NCBI GenBank assembly: GCA_000992695.1
Contig: LBUS01000010.1
Coordinates: forward strand, 1 to 39,801
Direction of reading: 5' to 3'
Origin: Candidatus Peregrinibacteria bacterium GW2011_GWF2_38_29
GTDB taxonomy: Bacteria > Patescibacteriota > Gracilibacteria > UBA1369 > UBA12463
Length of the DNA: 39,801 nucleotides
The notes under the pieces are model-generated. The model was given only the letters and a program-made list of their open reading frames with translations. It ran no database searches and was not told where the DNA came from. The position numbers and the translations under genes were made by a program. Shown here in pieces: positions 1 through 6,907 of the stretch (its first letter is position 1; each line of letters starts with the position of its first letter).

Positions 1-2
1 TA

Positions 3-99
3 TCATAACTTGGATACATATTTTGTTTGGCTAAAGAATGGAATCCATTCTAGCCCATGCAACCTAAAAATGTGATCGCAATTGCTGCAATCTTATCAA
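3..99. repeat. Left arm of 97-bp terminal inverted repeat
   Basis: These 97 bases are the exact reverse complement of the last 97 bases of the window (39705-39801). The arm contains an odd palindrome at 36-52 (arms agaatgga/tccattct around one base) and the palindrome gcaattgc at 79-86. No convincing coding frame runs through it. Identity stops sharply at base 99/100, where the tRNA-Gly-like repeat begins. It may be a dispersed repeat at which assembly stopped, the boundary of an invertible or repeated segment, or an assembly fold-back. Confidence 0.95.
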
Positions 100-110
100 G
101 AGTTTGGAGC
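96..110. repeat. 15-bp direct repeat of the tRNA-Gly 3' end (att-like)
   Basis: tcaagagtttggagc here is identical to 606-620, where it covers the last bases of tRNA-Gly (CCA end and start of the acceptor stem) plus nine flanking bases. Duplication of a tRNA 3' end is the classical footprint of tyrosine-recombinase integration. The roughly 510 bp between the copies hold one small gene and no integrase, so this would be a remnant at best. A 15-bp match could also arise from local duplication. Confidence 0.6.
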
Positions 111-175
111 TCCTTAATGAACGAAGTGCGAAACAGCGTGACCAACGAATTCATAACTTTTTCATACCAAAATAT

Positions 176-553
176 CTAGATCGGAAGTGAATACTTATCA
201 CCATCAACTAAATATACTTTTGGAATATTTGTACCGCAATATTCAGGTACATCGCCCACAAAAGTTTCCCATTCACTCTCGAGAATAGGATATGGCTGAC
301 CAGTTGAACCTAATTCAGAAGCTTTTCCCGGTTTAAAAACCAAATTAACTGCAAGTTTAGGACTTCTTATGCCTCTTGCATTAGCTTCTTGTAGCATTTT
401 AGCTTGAATTTCTGCATATCTTCCGCTCTCTAATTTGCCTAATTCTACCTCTCCGACCTCAGGAGCAAGTAACTCATCACTAGTCCATAGATATCTTTTT
501 TGTACCGGTGCATTATGACCATCTTCCGCAGATGAGAAATCCGTTTTTTCCAT
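176..553 (-). CDS. Hypothetical acidic protein, 125 aa
   Basis: I do not recognise this protein. I place the start at the ATG at 553 because the frame upstream of it overlaps tRNA-Gly and a promoter; the start is MEKTDFSSAEDG. The protein is soluble-looking, rich in Glu and Gly, with no membrane segment, signal peptide or Cys pair. The C-terminus ends in a hydrophobic-acidic stretch (KVYLVDGDKYSLPI). It lies alone between the left inverted-repeat arm and tRNA-Gly, inside the two copies of the 15-bp tRNA-derived repeat, and has its own promoter at 581-609. It could be cargo of a lost element or an ordinary lineage-specific gene. Confidence 0.6.
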   Translation of the reverse strand: MEKTDFSSAEDGHNAPVQKRYLWTSDELLAPEVGEVELGKLESGRYAEIQAKMLQEANARGIRSPKLAVNLVFKPGKASELGSTGQPYPILESEWETFVGDVPEYCGTNIPKVYLVDGDKYSLPI

Positions 554-580
554 ACGATTTAAATTTAATTGTATATATAA

Positions 581-609
581 ATAATAACAGATTAGGTTTA
601 ATCTGTCAA
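581..609 (-). promoter_or_regulatory. Sigma-70-type promoter with overlapping hairpin
   Basis: On the minus strand a perfect -35 TTGACA (604-609) and a -10 TATTAT (581-586) are separated by 17 bp, positioned to transcribe the small gene starting at 553. A perfect 8-bp stem with a 4-base loop (587-594/599-606) lies between the two boxes. Followed by TATTATTT, it could also act as a weak terminator for tRNA-Gly. The two roles overlap physically. Confidence 0.6.
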
Positions 610-620
610 GAGTTTGGAGC
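606..620. repeat. 15-bp direct repeat, copy within tRNA-Gly 3' end
   Basis: Second copy of the tcaagagtttggagc repeat (first copy 96-110). It spans the encoded CCA and discriminator of tRNA-Gly and the -35 box of the promoter for the small gene. It is the likely parent copy. Confidence 0.6.
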
Positions 621-688
621 GGGTAACGGGAATTGAACCCGTATCTAAACGTTGGCAACGTCTCGTACTGCCGTTGTACTATACCCGC
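615..688 (-). tRNA. tRNA-Gly (GCC)
   Basis: Read on the minus strand, the acceptor stem GCGGGTA pairs with TACCCGC, a T discriminator follows (usual for bacterial tRNA-Gly), and CCA is encoded. The anticodon loop is TTGCCAA (anticodon GCC) on the stem AGACG/CGTTT, and the T loop is TTCAATT on an ACGGG/CCCGT stem. Its 3' end is the part duplicated at 96-110. Confidence 0.95.
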
Positions 689-758
689 AATATTTTCAAT
701 GAATTTGAAATTTGCAGAGAAAATTTACACTAAAATTTGTTTGAGTGCAAGAAAAGTT

Positions 759-980
759 TTAAAAATGCGGATGTCGCTCGTCAAAATCAGGCAAATATAA
801 GAAGAAAACACCGACAACTATGCAAATAATACTGCTCGCGAGCGGATTGCCTGGAAAAAGATAAGCGTCCGCAAGAACCCAAATTCCGCGCCACATAAAG
901 ACAGCGCCAATTGCTACTGTTAAATTACGTAAAAAACTGGCGTCAAATCTAAAAGATAACCGTTTGAACTGATCTTTCAT
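759..980 (-). CDS. Small two-helix membrane protein, 73 aa
   Basis: Seventy-three residues with a basic N-terminus (MKDQFKRLSFRF), then two hydrophobic segments at about residues 17-38 and 45-65, and a short acidic/histidine tail (DFDERHPHF). The pattern RNLTVAIGAVFMWRGIW followed by a YLFPGNP turn resembles small conserved membrane proteins I associate with CPR genomes, of unknown function; that link is from memory. It lies between two tRNA genes, and the leader before the ATG at 980 shows no Shine-Dalgarno motif. Confidence 0.7.
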   Translation of the reverse strand: MKDQFKRLSFRFDASFLRNLTVAIGAVFMWRGIWVLADAYLFPGNPLASSIICIVVGVFFLYLPDFDERHPHF

Positions 981-1083
981 ATTTTGGGGGTTTAAAGTCT
1001 ATTTTTTAAATTATATCATTTTGTTTGATTATTTTCGCCGAATAAGGTTTAATAATTCGCGTAGCAGTTTTTATGGTTAATAC

Positions 1084-1158
1084 GCCGGGGTAGCTCAGTG
1101 GTAGAGCACACGACTGAAAATCGTGGTGTCGACAGTCCAATTCTGTCCCCCGGCACCA
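1084..1158 (+). tRNA. tRNA-Phe (GAA)
   Basis: The acceptor stem GCCGGGG pairs with CCCCGGC, with discriminator A and encoded CCA. The D stem is GCTC/GAGC, the anticodon stem CACGA/TCGTG with loop CTGAAAA (anticodon GAA), and the T stem GACAG/CTGTC with loop TCCAATT. All arms pair fully. It lies directly upstream of the metallophosphoesterase gene on the same strand. Confidence 0.96.
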
Positions 1159-1210
1159 GAGCAATAGCGAAGCGGTTGCTCCATATAAATGAAACGTCGC
1201 CGAAGGCGAC
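1159..1210 (+). other. Two hairpins between tRNA-Phe and metallophosphoesterase gene
   Basis: Immediately after the tRNA CCA there is a 6-bp stem GAGCAA/TTGCTC (1159-1164/1176-1181), then a 6-bp GC-rich stem GTCGCC/GGCGAC with a GAA loop (1196-1210). Neither has a T tract, so they look more like processing or stabilising structures on a tRNA-mRNA transcript than intrinsic terminators. The second one overlaps the Arg-rich start of the longest possible frame, which argues for the downstream start at 1225. Confidence 0.5.
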
Positions 1211-1224
1211 ACCTCTTAAAAACT

Positions 1225-2334
1225 ATGGGTTTTGCAATCGCAATCATTATCATCCAGCTCATCTTTGCACTTGGGCATTTTCTTTTTTATAAAACCTTAG
1301 TGCGCTTTTTTAATATCAAAAATAAACGCATTAAATTAGCGTTAAAAATTGCGCTTATATTTTTGGGCGTGAGCTTTGTTTTGGCTTCAATCTTACCCTT
1401 TGCATGGTTCTATCTTATAGCTGCATCATGGCTTGGATTCCTTCATTTTTTCTTTTGGGCAAGCGTGCTTTGCTGGGCTGTTTATGGCATTTTTAAACTT
1501 GCGAAACTCAAATTTAAGAAATTACGTTTCAGCAAACTACACTTCAAAATTACTGCCGGAATTTTGTTTGGACTTGCTCTTTTGATTAGCGTTTACGGAA
1601 TCTTCAACGCAATGAATTTTCAAATCCGTGAAATCGAAGTGAAACTGCCAAATTTGTCTAAGACATGGGAAAATAAGACGATTGCATTTATCAGCGACGT
1701 GCATGTTGGAAAAATCGATGGCGCGGATTTTGCGGATAAAATTGTCAACAAAATAATGACGCTTAATCCTGATTTAATTTTTATTGGCGGCGATTATTAC
1801 GATGGACATATCGATGATATTGCCGAACTTACAAAGCCTCTTGAAAATCTGAAGGCGTTTCGCGGAGTTTATTTTGTGACAGGAAATCATGAAAAATTTG
1901 ATAATGATAAAAAATATGAAAATGCGATTGATCTCGCCGGAATTGTTGTTATGAATAATATGATGACTGATTTGGACGGCTTGCAAATAATCGGCGTGGA
2001 TTATGCGGTCACAACAAATAAAAATAAATTTAAAGAAGTCTTGGATGGCATGAAAATTAATAAATCAAAACCAAGTATTTTGATAAAACATTCTCCAATA
2101 AACCTTGATGTTGCAAATGATGCCGGAATTTCCTTACAACTTTCCGGGCACACTCACGTCGGACAAATTTATCCTTATAACTGGCTTACACATCTGATTT
2201 ATAAAGGCTATGACTATGGCCTGAATTTATTTGGAAACATGCAAGTTTATACTTCAAATGGCGTTGGTACTTGGGGCCCGCCGATGAAAGTTGGAAATAC
2301 GCCGGAAATTGTTTTGATAAAAATGCTTAAGTGA
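1225..2334 (+). CDS. Membrane-anchored metallophosphoesterase (YkuE/YaeI-like)
   Basis: The calcineurin-like metallophosphoesterase core is clear. In order it has FISDVHVGK (about residues 154-162), GGDYYDG (about 189), GNHEKF (about 220) and SGHTHVGQIYP (about 308), which supply the Asp/His/Asn ligands of the dinuclear metal site. The first ~140 residues hold about four hydrophobic segments, so the catalytic domain is tethered to the membrane, as in the YkuE/YaeI group whose members act on membrane phospholipid headgroups such as UDP-diacylglucosamine. The true substrate here is unknown. I prefer the ATG at 1225 to the one at 1189, which would add an Arg-rich leader overlapping a hairpin. 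The last 8 bp overlap the convergent ABC-exporter gene. Confidence 0.88.
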   Translation: MGFAIAIIIIQLIFALGHFLFYKTLVRFFNIKNKRIKLALKIALIFLGVSFVLASILPFAWFYLIAASWLGFLHFFFWASVLCWAVYGIFKLAKLKFKKLRFSKLHFKITAGILFGLALLISVYGIFNAMNFQIREIEVKLPNLSKTWENKTIAFISDVHVGKIDGADFADKIVNKIMTLNPDLIFIGGDYYDGHIDDIAELTKPLENLKAFRGVYFVTGNHEKFDNDKKYENAIDLAGIVVMNNMMTDLDGLQIIGVDYAVTTNKNKFKEVLDGMKINKSKPSILIKHSPINLDVANDAGISLQLSGHTHVGQIYPYNWLTHLIYKGYDYGLNLFGNMQVYTSNGVGTWGPPMKVGNTPEIVLIKMLK

Positions 2335-4171
2335 GATCTTCGGGTTTTTCTTCAGTCTTTTTCGAAACTATAGACTCTTTTTCATCTTCCTCCTCACCTT
2401 CTCCAATCTGCTTTATAAACCCATTCACCTGCAAATCCCAAAGTTTTTTATAAATTCCGTTGTCTTTTTCAAGCAAAGTTTTATGCGTACCTTGCTCGGC
2501 GATTCTTCCATTTTCAATAACAAAAATCCGATCCATTTGCATAATCGTTGAGAGCCTATGCGCAATAACAAAAGATGTTTTTCCGGCCATCAAAACCTTC
2601 AAAGCTTCCTTTATAAAAAGTTCGGATTCGGAATCAAGCTGACTTGTTGCTTCATCCAAAATTAAGATTTTTGGATTTGCCAAAATCGCTCTTGCAATAG
2701 CCACCCTTTGACGCTCGCCACCGGAAAGCTTTATTCCGCGTTCGCCAACAAAAGATTCGTAACCGGCTTTAAATTTGCTAACAAATTCATGCGCGTGAGC
2801 AAGTTTTGCGGCCTCAATTACCTCCGCATCTATCGCATTCCTTTTACCATAACGGATATTGTCCATTAATGTTCTGTGAAACAAAATCGGATCTTGTGGA
2901 ACGAGCGCAATCGCTTGCCTTAAACTATCCTGCGTAACATCCGCAATATTTTGCCCATCGATAAAGATATCTCCCTTTTTCAAGTTATATAAACGCAAAA
3001 GCAGCTTAACAATTGTTGACTTTCCACCACCGGAAGGGCCAATTAAAGCGATTTTTTCGCCCGGCTTAACTTCAAAAGATAAATCATTCATGATTTCCGC
3101 ACCGTCATCATATGAAAAATTAACGTTTTTAAATTCGATTTTTCCGATTGAAACGTCAAGCATTTTTGCATTCATTCTATCTTTAACCTCATATGGTTTA
3201 TTCAAAATTTCGGTCATCTCGTCCGCATTAGCAAGGTGCTCATAAAGACTTCTTATAACTCTGCCAAAATTCCAAAGCTGAAGAAATATTTCCAATAAAT
3301 ACGCTTGAATAAGCACAAAATCCCCTACTGTAAGAAGATCTTTGCGCCACAATCTAACTGCAATATATAAAATCAATAAATCTATGGCGATCATAAATGC
3401 GCCTTGAAAAGCTTCAATTATCACATCTATGTCAAAGCTCTTTTTTGTCTTTCTGAACCAGTTTTCCGTGGCTTCGCCAAACCTTGTCTGCTCATAATTA
3501 AACCCTGAAAAAAGTTTAATATTTATATTGTTCGAAATCGTATCCGCAAGAACCGCCGTGACCTTTGTATCTGCTTCGGATTTCTTTATATTGAATTTCA
3601 ATTTATAGATAGACAAAGCATATGCGATCGCTATAAATGTAATAACCCATACGAGCATTGCCAATCCAAGCATGTAATGCAGATAAAACAAAACGCCTAA
3701 AGTCCCAATAACTCGTATTACCAATGGAATCAAATCCCAGCTCACCCTATCGCACGTATTTTCAAAAGCGTGCCCCATGCGGCTAACGCGCTTCAAAAGC
3801 GCCCCTGTGAAGTTGTCATTAAAGAATGAATAAGAATGGCCATGCAAATACTCAAAACATTCATTCAAAATATTCGAAATCGCCTTTGGCTGAAAATATG
3901 TATTTAAAGCTCCGGAAACTCGCCAAACAATCCATTCAATAATATTTATACCAAGAACGTAAAATATGATTGTTATAAGGCTTTTATAAAGCACCTCTTT
4001 ATCGCCATTCTGAACCATTATGTTGAAAAAGTTTTTGTATAAAAATGGCGTTACCATGCTGGCGCTAATCCCAATAAATATACACAAAACGATAATGCTC
4101 GTGATTAATTTGTATTTTTTCACGTGCTTCCAGAAAAAACTCAGTGTTTTGGCTGTATTATATTTTGTCAT
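2327..4171 (-). CDS. ABC exporter, fused TMD-NBD half-transporter (MsbA/MDR type)
   Basis: This 614-residue half-transporter has an N-terminal six-helix exporter domain (about 1-320) and a C-terminal ATPase. Visible motifs are Walker A GPSGGGKST (about 377), Q-loop LVPQDP, signature LSGGERQRVAIARA (about 478), Walker B ILILDEATS (about 500) and the switch histidine in IAHRLST. Such proteins work as dimers and export lipids, peptides or drugs; the substrate cannot be read from sequence. The C-terminus has an extra, highly charged Glu/Lys tail. The gene overlaps the stop of the metallophosphoesterase by 8 bp in convergent orientation, and no partner transporter is adjacent, which suggests a homodimer. 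Confidence 0.95.
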   Translation of the reverse strand: MTKYNTAKTLSFFWKHVKKYKLITSIIVLCIFIGISASMVTPFLYKNFFNIMVQNGDKEVLYKSLITIIFYVLGINIIEWIVWRVSGALNTYFQPKAISNILNECFEYLHGHSYSFFNDNFTGALLKRVSRMGHAFENTCDRVSWDLIPLVIRVIGTLGVLFYLHYMLGLAMLVWVITFIAIAYALSIYKLKFNIKKSEADTKVTAVLADTISNNINIKLFSGFNYEQTRFGEATENWFRKTKKSFDIDVIIEAFQGAFMIAIDLLILYIAVRLWRKDLLTVGDFVLIQAYLLEIFLQLWNFGRVIRSLYEHLANADEMTEILNKPYEVKDRMNAKMLDVSIGKIEFKNVNFSYDDGAEIMNDLSFEVKPGEKIALIGPSGGGKSTIVKLLLRLYNLKKGDIFIDGQNIADVTQDSLRQAIALVPQDPILFHRTLMDNIRYGKRNAIDAEVIEAAKLAHAHEFVSKFKAGYESFVGERGIKLSGGERQRVAIARAILANPKILILDEATSQLDSESELFIKEALKVLMAGKTSFVIAHRLSTIMQMDRIFVIENGRIAEQGTHKTLLEKDNGIYKKLWDLQVNGFIKQIGEGEEEDEKESIVSKKTEEKPEDLT

Positions 4172-4256
4172 ACCTCCACGCGATTAATTGCTATGGAAGT
4201 ATATTAAATCAGTAAAGAGGGTGATTGTCAAGCAAATAAGGGCCGGAGGCGCCTTT

Positions 4257-5246
4257 TTAGCAACCATTAGGACCACTCCACGTACTCAAACATCGGTCTG
4301 CGCTTTCGGATTCAACTATATAAAGATCAAATTCAACTTTTGCGTCATCTTCGTCTCCGCTAATTTTTGGCACAGCAATTGCCATTGTGCCTTCTGTGTC
4401 CACTTTATGAAGTGACATCATTTCACTGTCCAAATCTGCGATGCTCACGCCCTTTTTAACCGGCGTACCAAATTCTACTGAATCTATGCAACTTTTTCTA
4501 AAATAAGTATTATAGCTTAACCTATTCCCTTTAACATCGGCTTGGACTACGAAAGCAAAACCATCTTTTAGCCTATCTGCGTATAAACCTTTCAAAACTC
4601 CGCATATCTCTTCAATTCCACTGCTTGCTCCTAAAATACCAAGTACTTCATGAGTGCTTTTTAAAACATGTAAATACACATTCGCTCCTATGTCTCTACC
4701 TGTAATAGATGCCCATTCAGCGGCTTTTGCAAGCCTCTTTCTAACTTCGCCCCTGAAAGAAACGCTGTCTGTATCTCTGAAATAAGACGTCCCGGTCTCT
4801 GCAACTCTGCGCTGAGCGGCGCCTGTGACTTCACCCTCAGGATCGACTTCTTCGTGATTATGACTACCGGATATATTTTTATGAAAATCCTGAGCCATGT
4901 TGCTCAATAAAACTCGCGCATGAGCAATGTTCATTCTATCGTCATCGCTTAGAGATTCTGATGTAAAATTCAACTCTCCTGATGCGATAAAGCTTCTTGC
5001 AATTTCTTGTGAAGCATCTGAAAATTCGTTTCCTATGTATATAGCATGTGAAACGCCAAGCGCTTTCATTTTTGTATCAAAAGCGGCGACTTGGCCCCAA
5101 ATGCCCACGTCCATCTTCCGAACCAATGCGGCTGTATCAGACCTTCTCATGCCGCTCGTAAGAGTTCCTTTAAAATATCTTTCTGCAAGATTTGATAATA
5201 AACCACTCTCATTCTCATCAAGCCCTGCTCCTGATGTTGCTTCCAT
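4257..5246 (-). CDS. Hypothetical soluble protein, 329 aa
   Basis: Not recognised. It is a soluble, mixed alpha/beta-looking protein without signal peptide or membrane segments. Residues 1-110 look helical (for example NIAHARVLLSNMAQDF), then comes an acidic, His-containing loop (SGSHNHEEVDPEGE), another helical part, and a C-terminal part with alternating hydrophobic strands (DGFAFVVQADVKG, AKVEFDLYIVES). It lies upstream of the ABC exporter on the same strand (85-bp gap) and may share its transcript. The length and clean reading frame against several antisense stops support it being real. Confidence 0.7.
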   Translation of the reverse strand: MEATSGAGLDENESGLLSNLAERYFKGTLTSGMRRSDTAALVRKMDVGIWGQVAAFDTKMKALGVSHAIYIGNEFSDASQEIARSFIASGELNFTSESLSDDDRMNIAHARVLLSNMAQDFHKNISGSHNHEEVDPEGEVTGAAQRRVAETGTSYFRDTDSVSFRGEVRKRLAKAAEWASITGRDIGANVYLHVLKSTHEVLGILGASSGIEEICGVLKGLYADRLKDGFAFVVQADVKGNRLSYNTYFRKSCIDSVEFGTPVKKGVSIADLDSEMMSLHKVDTEGTMAIAVPKISGDEDDAKVEFDLYIVESESADRCLSTWSGPNGC

Positions 5247-5327
5247 ATTTTTTATTTTAACAAATAGGGGTTTATTAAATCAAAAACCGGTGCATTTGTC
5301 AAATGAAATTGCCTTTTGAATAGCGAA

Positions 5328-5744
5328 CTATAAACCGAGCGCCATCTTGAGATCTTTTTCGTGCTCCATTTCCATGATCAAAATGTCTTCAAGCGCGCGC
5401 TTTACTCCATATTCACCAAGCTGTTCAGCTTGTGCAACTCTTGCTTTATAGCGATTCACGGCATCAATTTCACCTTTTAAATCCTGTTCAAGCATCACCT
5501 TGCTATCCTTATCCGTTTCACGTGGGCCAATATCAAATGTTGGCTCTCCGCCCATGCCTGCAATGTGGTCCGCGAGTGAGACTGCATGACCGATCTCTTC
5601 ATTCGCATGAACAATAAGCTCTCTTTGCATTGTCTGATACTCTGCGCCCGTGATCTTTGCTGCATGCTGAACATATTGAACAGCCGCCGCATATTCAAGG
5701 CTCAAATCTTTGTTTAATAAGTCGATAAATTCCTGTTTTGTCAT
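5328..5744 (-). CDS. Ferritin-like diiron protein (bacterioferritin/rubrerythrin superfamily)
   Basis: A 138-residue four-helix protein with a complete set of diiron ligands: E17 (SLEYAAAVQY), E50 and H53 (ANEEIGHA, an ExxH), E92 (GEIDAVNRY), and E125 and H128 (MEMEHEKDL, a second ExxH). This is the ferritin/bacterioferritin pattern. It is shorter than typical bacterioferritin (about 155-160), and I see no haem-ligand methionine that I could assign safely. The likely role is iron storage or peroxide detoxification in the cytoplasm. It is divergent to dcd, with about 65 bp between starts. Confidence 0.85.
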   Translation of the reverse strand: MTKQEFIDLLNKDLSLEYAAAVQYVQHAAKITGAEYQTMQRELIVHANEEIGHAVSLADHIAGMGGEPTFDIGPRETDKDSKVMLEQDLKGEIDAVNRYKARVAQAEQLGEYGVKRALEDILIMEMEHEKDLKMALGL

Positions 5745-5808
5745 AGAATTTTTTGGTTAATTTGTAAATTCATTTTAATGTATTGCGTAAAAAATGTACA
5801 ATGCGCTT

Positions 5809-6339
5809 ATGATACTTTCAGACAAAACTTTGAAGAAAATGCTTGATTCCGGCGAGCTCACCGTTAAGCCAATTTCCGAACATTCGATACAGCCGGCATC
5901 AATCGATTGCCGACTTGGAACGCATTATTTGATTGTTGATGATACCGGCATGGATTCGCTGACGCTTGATTCCGAAATCAAATATCGCGAGATTGAAGGC
6001 GAAACAATTACAATTCCGCCAAAAAGTTTTTTGCTTGCGACAACAATGGAATACGTAAAGCTTCCAAACGATTTGACGGCCTTCGTTGAAGGGAGAAGCT
6101 CGATTGGAAGAATGGGACTTTTTATTCAAAATGCAGGGTGGGTTGATCCGGGATTTGAAGGAAAAATCACTCTTGAAATTTATAATGCGAATTCTTTACC
6201 GATAAAACTTCAGGCGGGAAGGCGCATCTGCCAGCTCGTTTTTTGCAAAATGGATCAGGCTGCGGAAAAGCCGTATAACGGGAAATATCAGGGACAAAAT
6301 AAATCCGTAGGAAGTCGGATTTATAATGACAAAATCTAA
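5809..6339 (+). CDS. dcd: dCTP deaminase, possibly bifunctional DCD-DUT type
   Basis: The 176-residue product, read from the ATG at 5809 (MILSDKTLKKML), has the dCTP deaminase signatures EGRSSIGRMGL, AGWVDPGFEGKITLEIYN with the catalytic Glu after ITL, and the C-terminal KYQGQNKSVGSR segment. It makes dUTP, or dUMP in bifunctional members, from dCTP to feed thymidylate synthesis. The GW-DPGFEGKITLE and YQGQ stretches are closer to my memory of the bifunctional deaminase/diphosphatase group than to the E. coli enzyme. Whether it also hydrolyses dUTP is inference. An upstream ATG at 5794 would add only five residues. Confidence 0.9.
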   Translation: MILSDKTLKKMLDSGELTVKPISEHSIQPASIDCRLGTHYLIVDDTGMDSLTLDSEIKYREIEGETITIPPKSFLLATTMEYVKLPNDLTAFVEGRSSIGRMGLFIQNAGWVDPGFEGKITLEIYNANSLPIKLQAGRRICQLVFCKMDQAAEKPYNGKYQGQNKSVGSRIYNDKI

Positions 6340-6411
6340 AATCCAAAGGACAAATAAAATCCAAAGGACAAATGAAATCCAAAGGACAAATGAAATCCAA
6401 AATCCAAATTG
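6340..6411. repeat. 18-bp tandem repeat, about 3.5 copies
   Basis: Three near-identical 18-base units (aatccaaaggacaaatga, with the first ending taa) run from 6340 to 6393, followed by a decayed fourth unit to about 6411. The array starts right after the dcd stop and runs into the inverted repeat that borders the S23 gene. Units lie head to tail without unique spacers, so this is a simple array, not CRISPR. Confidence 0.9.
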
Positions 6412-6427
6412 TTTCAAATGACAAATG
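6393..6427. repeat. Left inverted-repeat border of the S23 cassette
   Basis: Contains caaattgtttcaaatga (6405-6421), an exact 17-bp inverted match to 6873-6889 on the other side of the four-helix-bundle gene, plus aaaatccaaa (6399-6408), matched by tttggatttt at 6893-6902. The inward sequence (acaaat) also matches the right border after an 11-base insertion there. Confidence 0.85.
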
Positions 6428-6434
6428 GATTTAT

Positions 6435-6788
6435 TTAAAGCTTGCGTGATGTGCGAAGAAAAATAGCGCTAAAAATTAGATTTAATTCTGTCGCTTCAAG
6501 CAATAGCTGATCTATTTCAGCTTTAAATTGAGGGAAAATAACTTTAGCCATAATCAGCCAATATTTTGTTTCTTTGGCTTCTTTTCGGCAAATCCCAATC
6601 TTGTGAATAAAATCTTTTTTTGATTCAGCGTGATCCGCTTCGCAATAATTTGCGCCAATGCTTGTGCCGGATTTTATTAATTGCTGAATTATCTCTTTTT
6701 CGATCAAAACACTTTGTGTTTGTTTTGCAAAAATGAGGACAGATAAGCCAAATTTCGTCGTTCTTTCCATCAAGTCATATTTTTCCAT
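6435..6788 (-). CDS. Four helix bundle protein (S23 / 23S rRNA intervening-sequence family)
   Basis: The 117-residue protein has the family pattern: an N-terminal helix with MERTTKFGLSVLIFAK, the conserved IKSGTSIGANYCEADHAESKKDF block (about residues 38-60), and KEAKETKYWL (about 70-79). This family was first seen in insertions of 23S rRNA genes and is also related to diversity-generating retroelement accessory proteins. Most copies are free-standing with unknown function; its basic face suggests nucleic-acid binding. Here it sits between dcd and pnp and is enclosed by matching inverted repeats, so it may be a small mobile cassette. Confidence 0.88.
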   Translation of the reverse strand: MEKYDLMERTTKFGLSVLIFAKQTQSVLIEKEIIQQLIKSGTSIGANYCEADHAESKKDFIHKIGICRKEAKETKYWLIMAKVIFPQFKAEIDQLLLEATELNLIFSAIFLRTSRKL

Positions 6789-6857
6789 ATTTGAATAATA
6801 CGCCGATGATATTAAAAACTTTTAAACAAATTTTAAATTCTTTCTGACATTTAAAAA

Positions 6858-6902
6858 TTTGTCATTTATCATTCATTTGAAACAATTTGAGCTTTGGATT
6901 TT
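6858..6902. repeat. Right inverted-repeat border of the S23 cassette
   Basis: Reverse-complement counterpart of 6393-6427. The 17-bp core at 6873-6889 is exact, the tttggatttt block follows at 6893, and the inner tttgtcattt (6858-6867) is separated from the core by a few extra bases. It ends just before the pnp stop at 6908. Confidence 0.85.
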
Positions 6903-6907
6903 GTAAT

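Noticed and set aside
1098-1292. Plus-strand frame over tRNA-Phe
   Set aside because: It overlaps the tRNA and the start of the metallophosphoesterase gene in another frame and has no protein-like features.
6340-6411. Possible CRISPR array
   Set aside because: The 18-bp units are directly adjacent, with no unique spacers and no cas genes; it is a tandem repeat.
6167-6424. Antisense frame with repeated CPLDFI units
   Set aside because: It is only the reverse translation of the 18-bp tandem repeat and overlaps the end of dcd.
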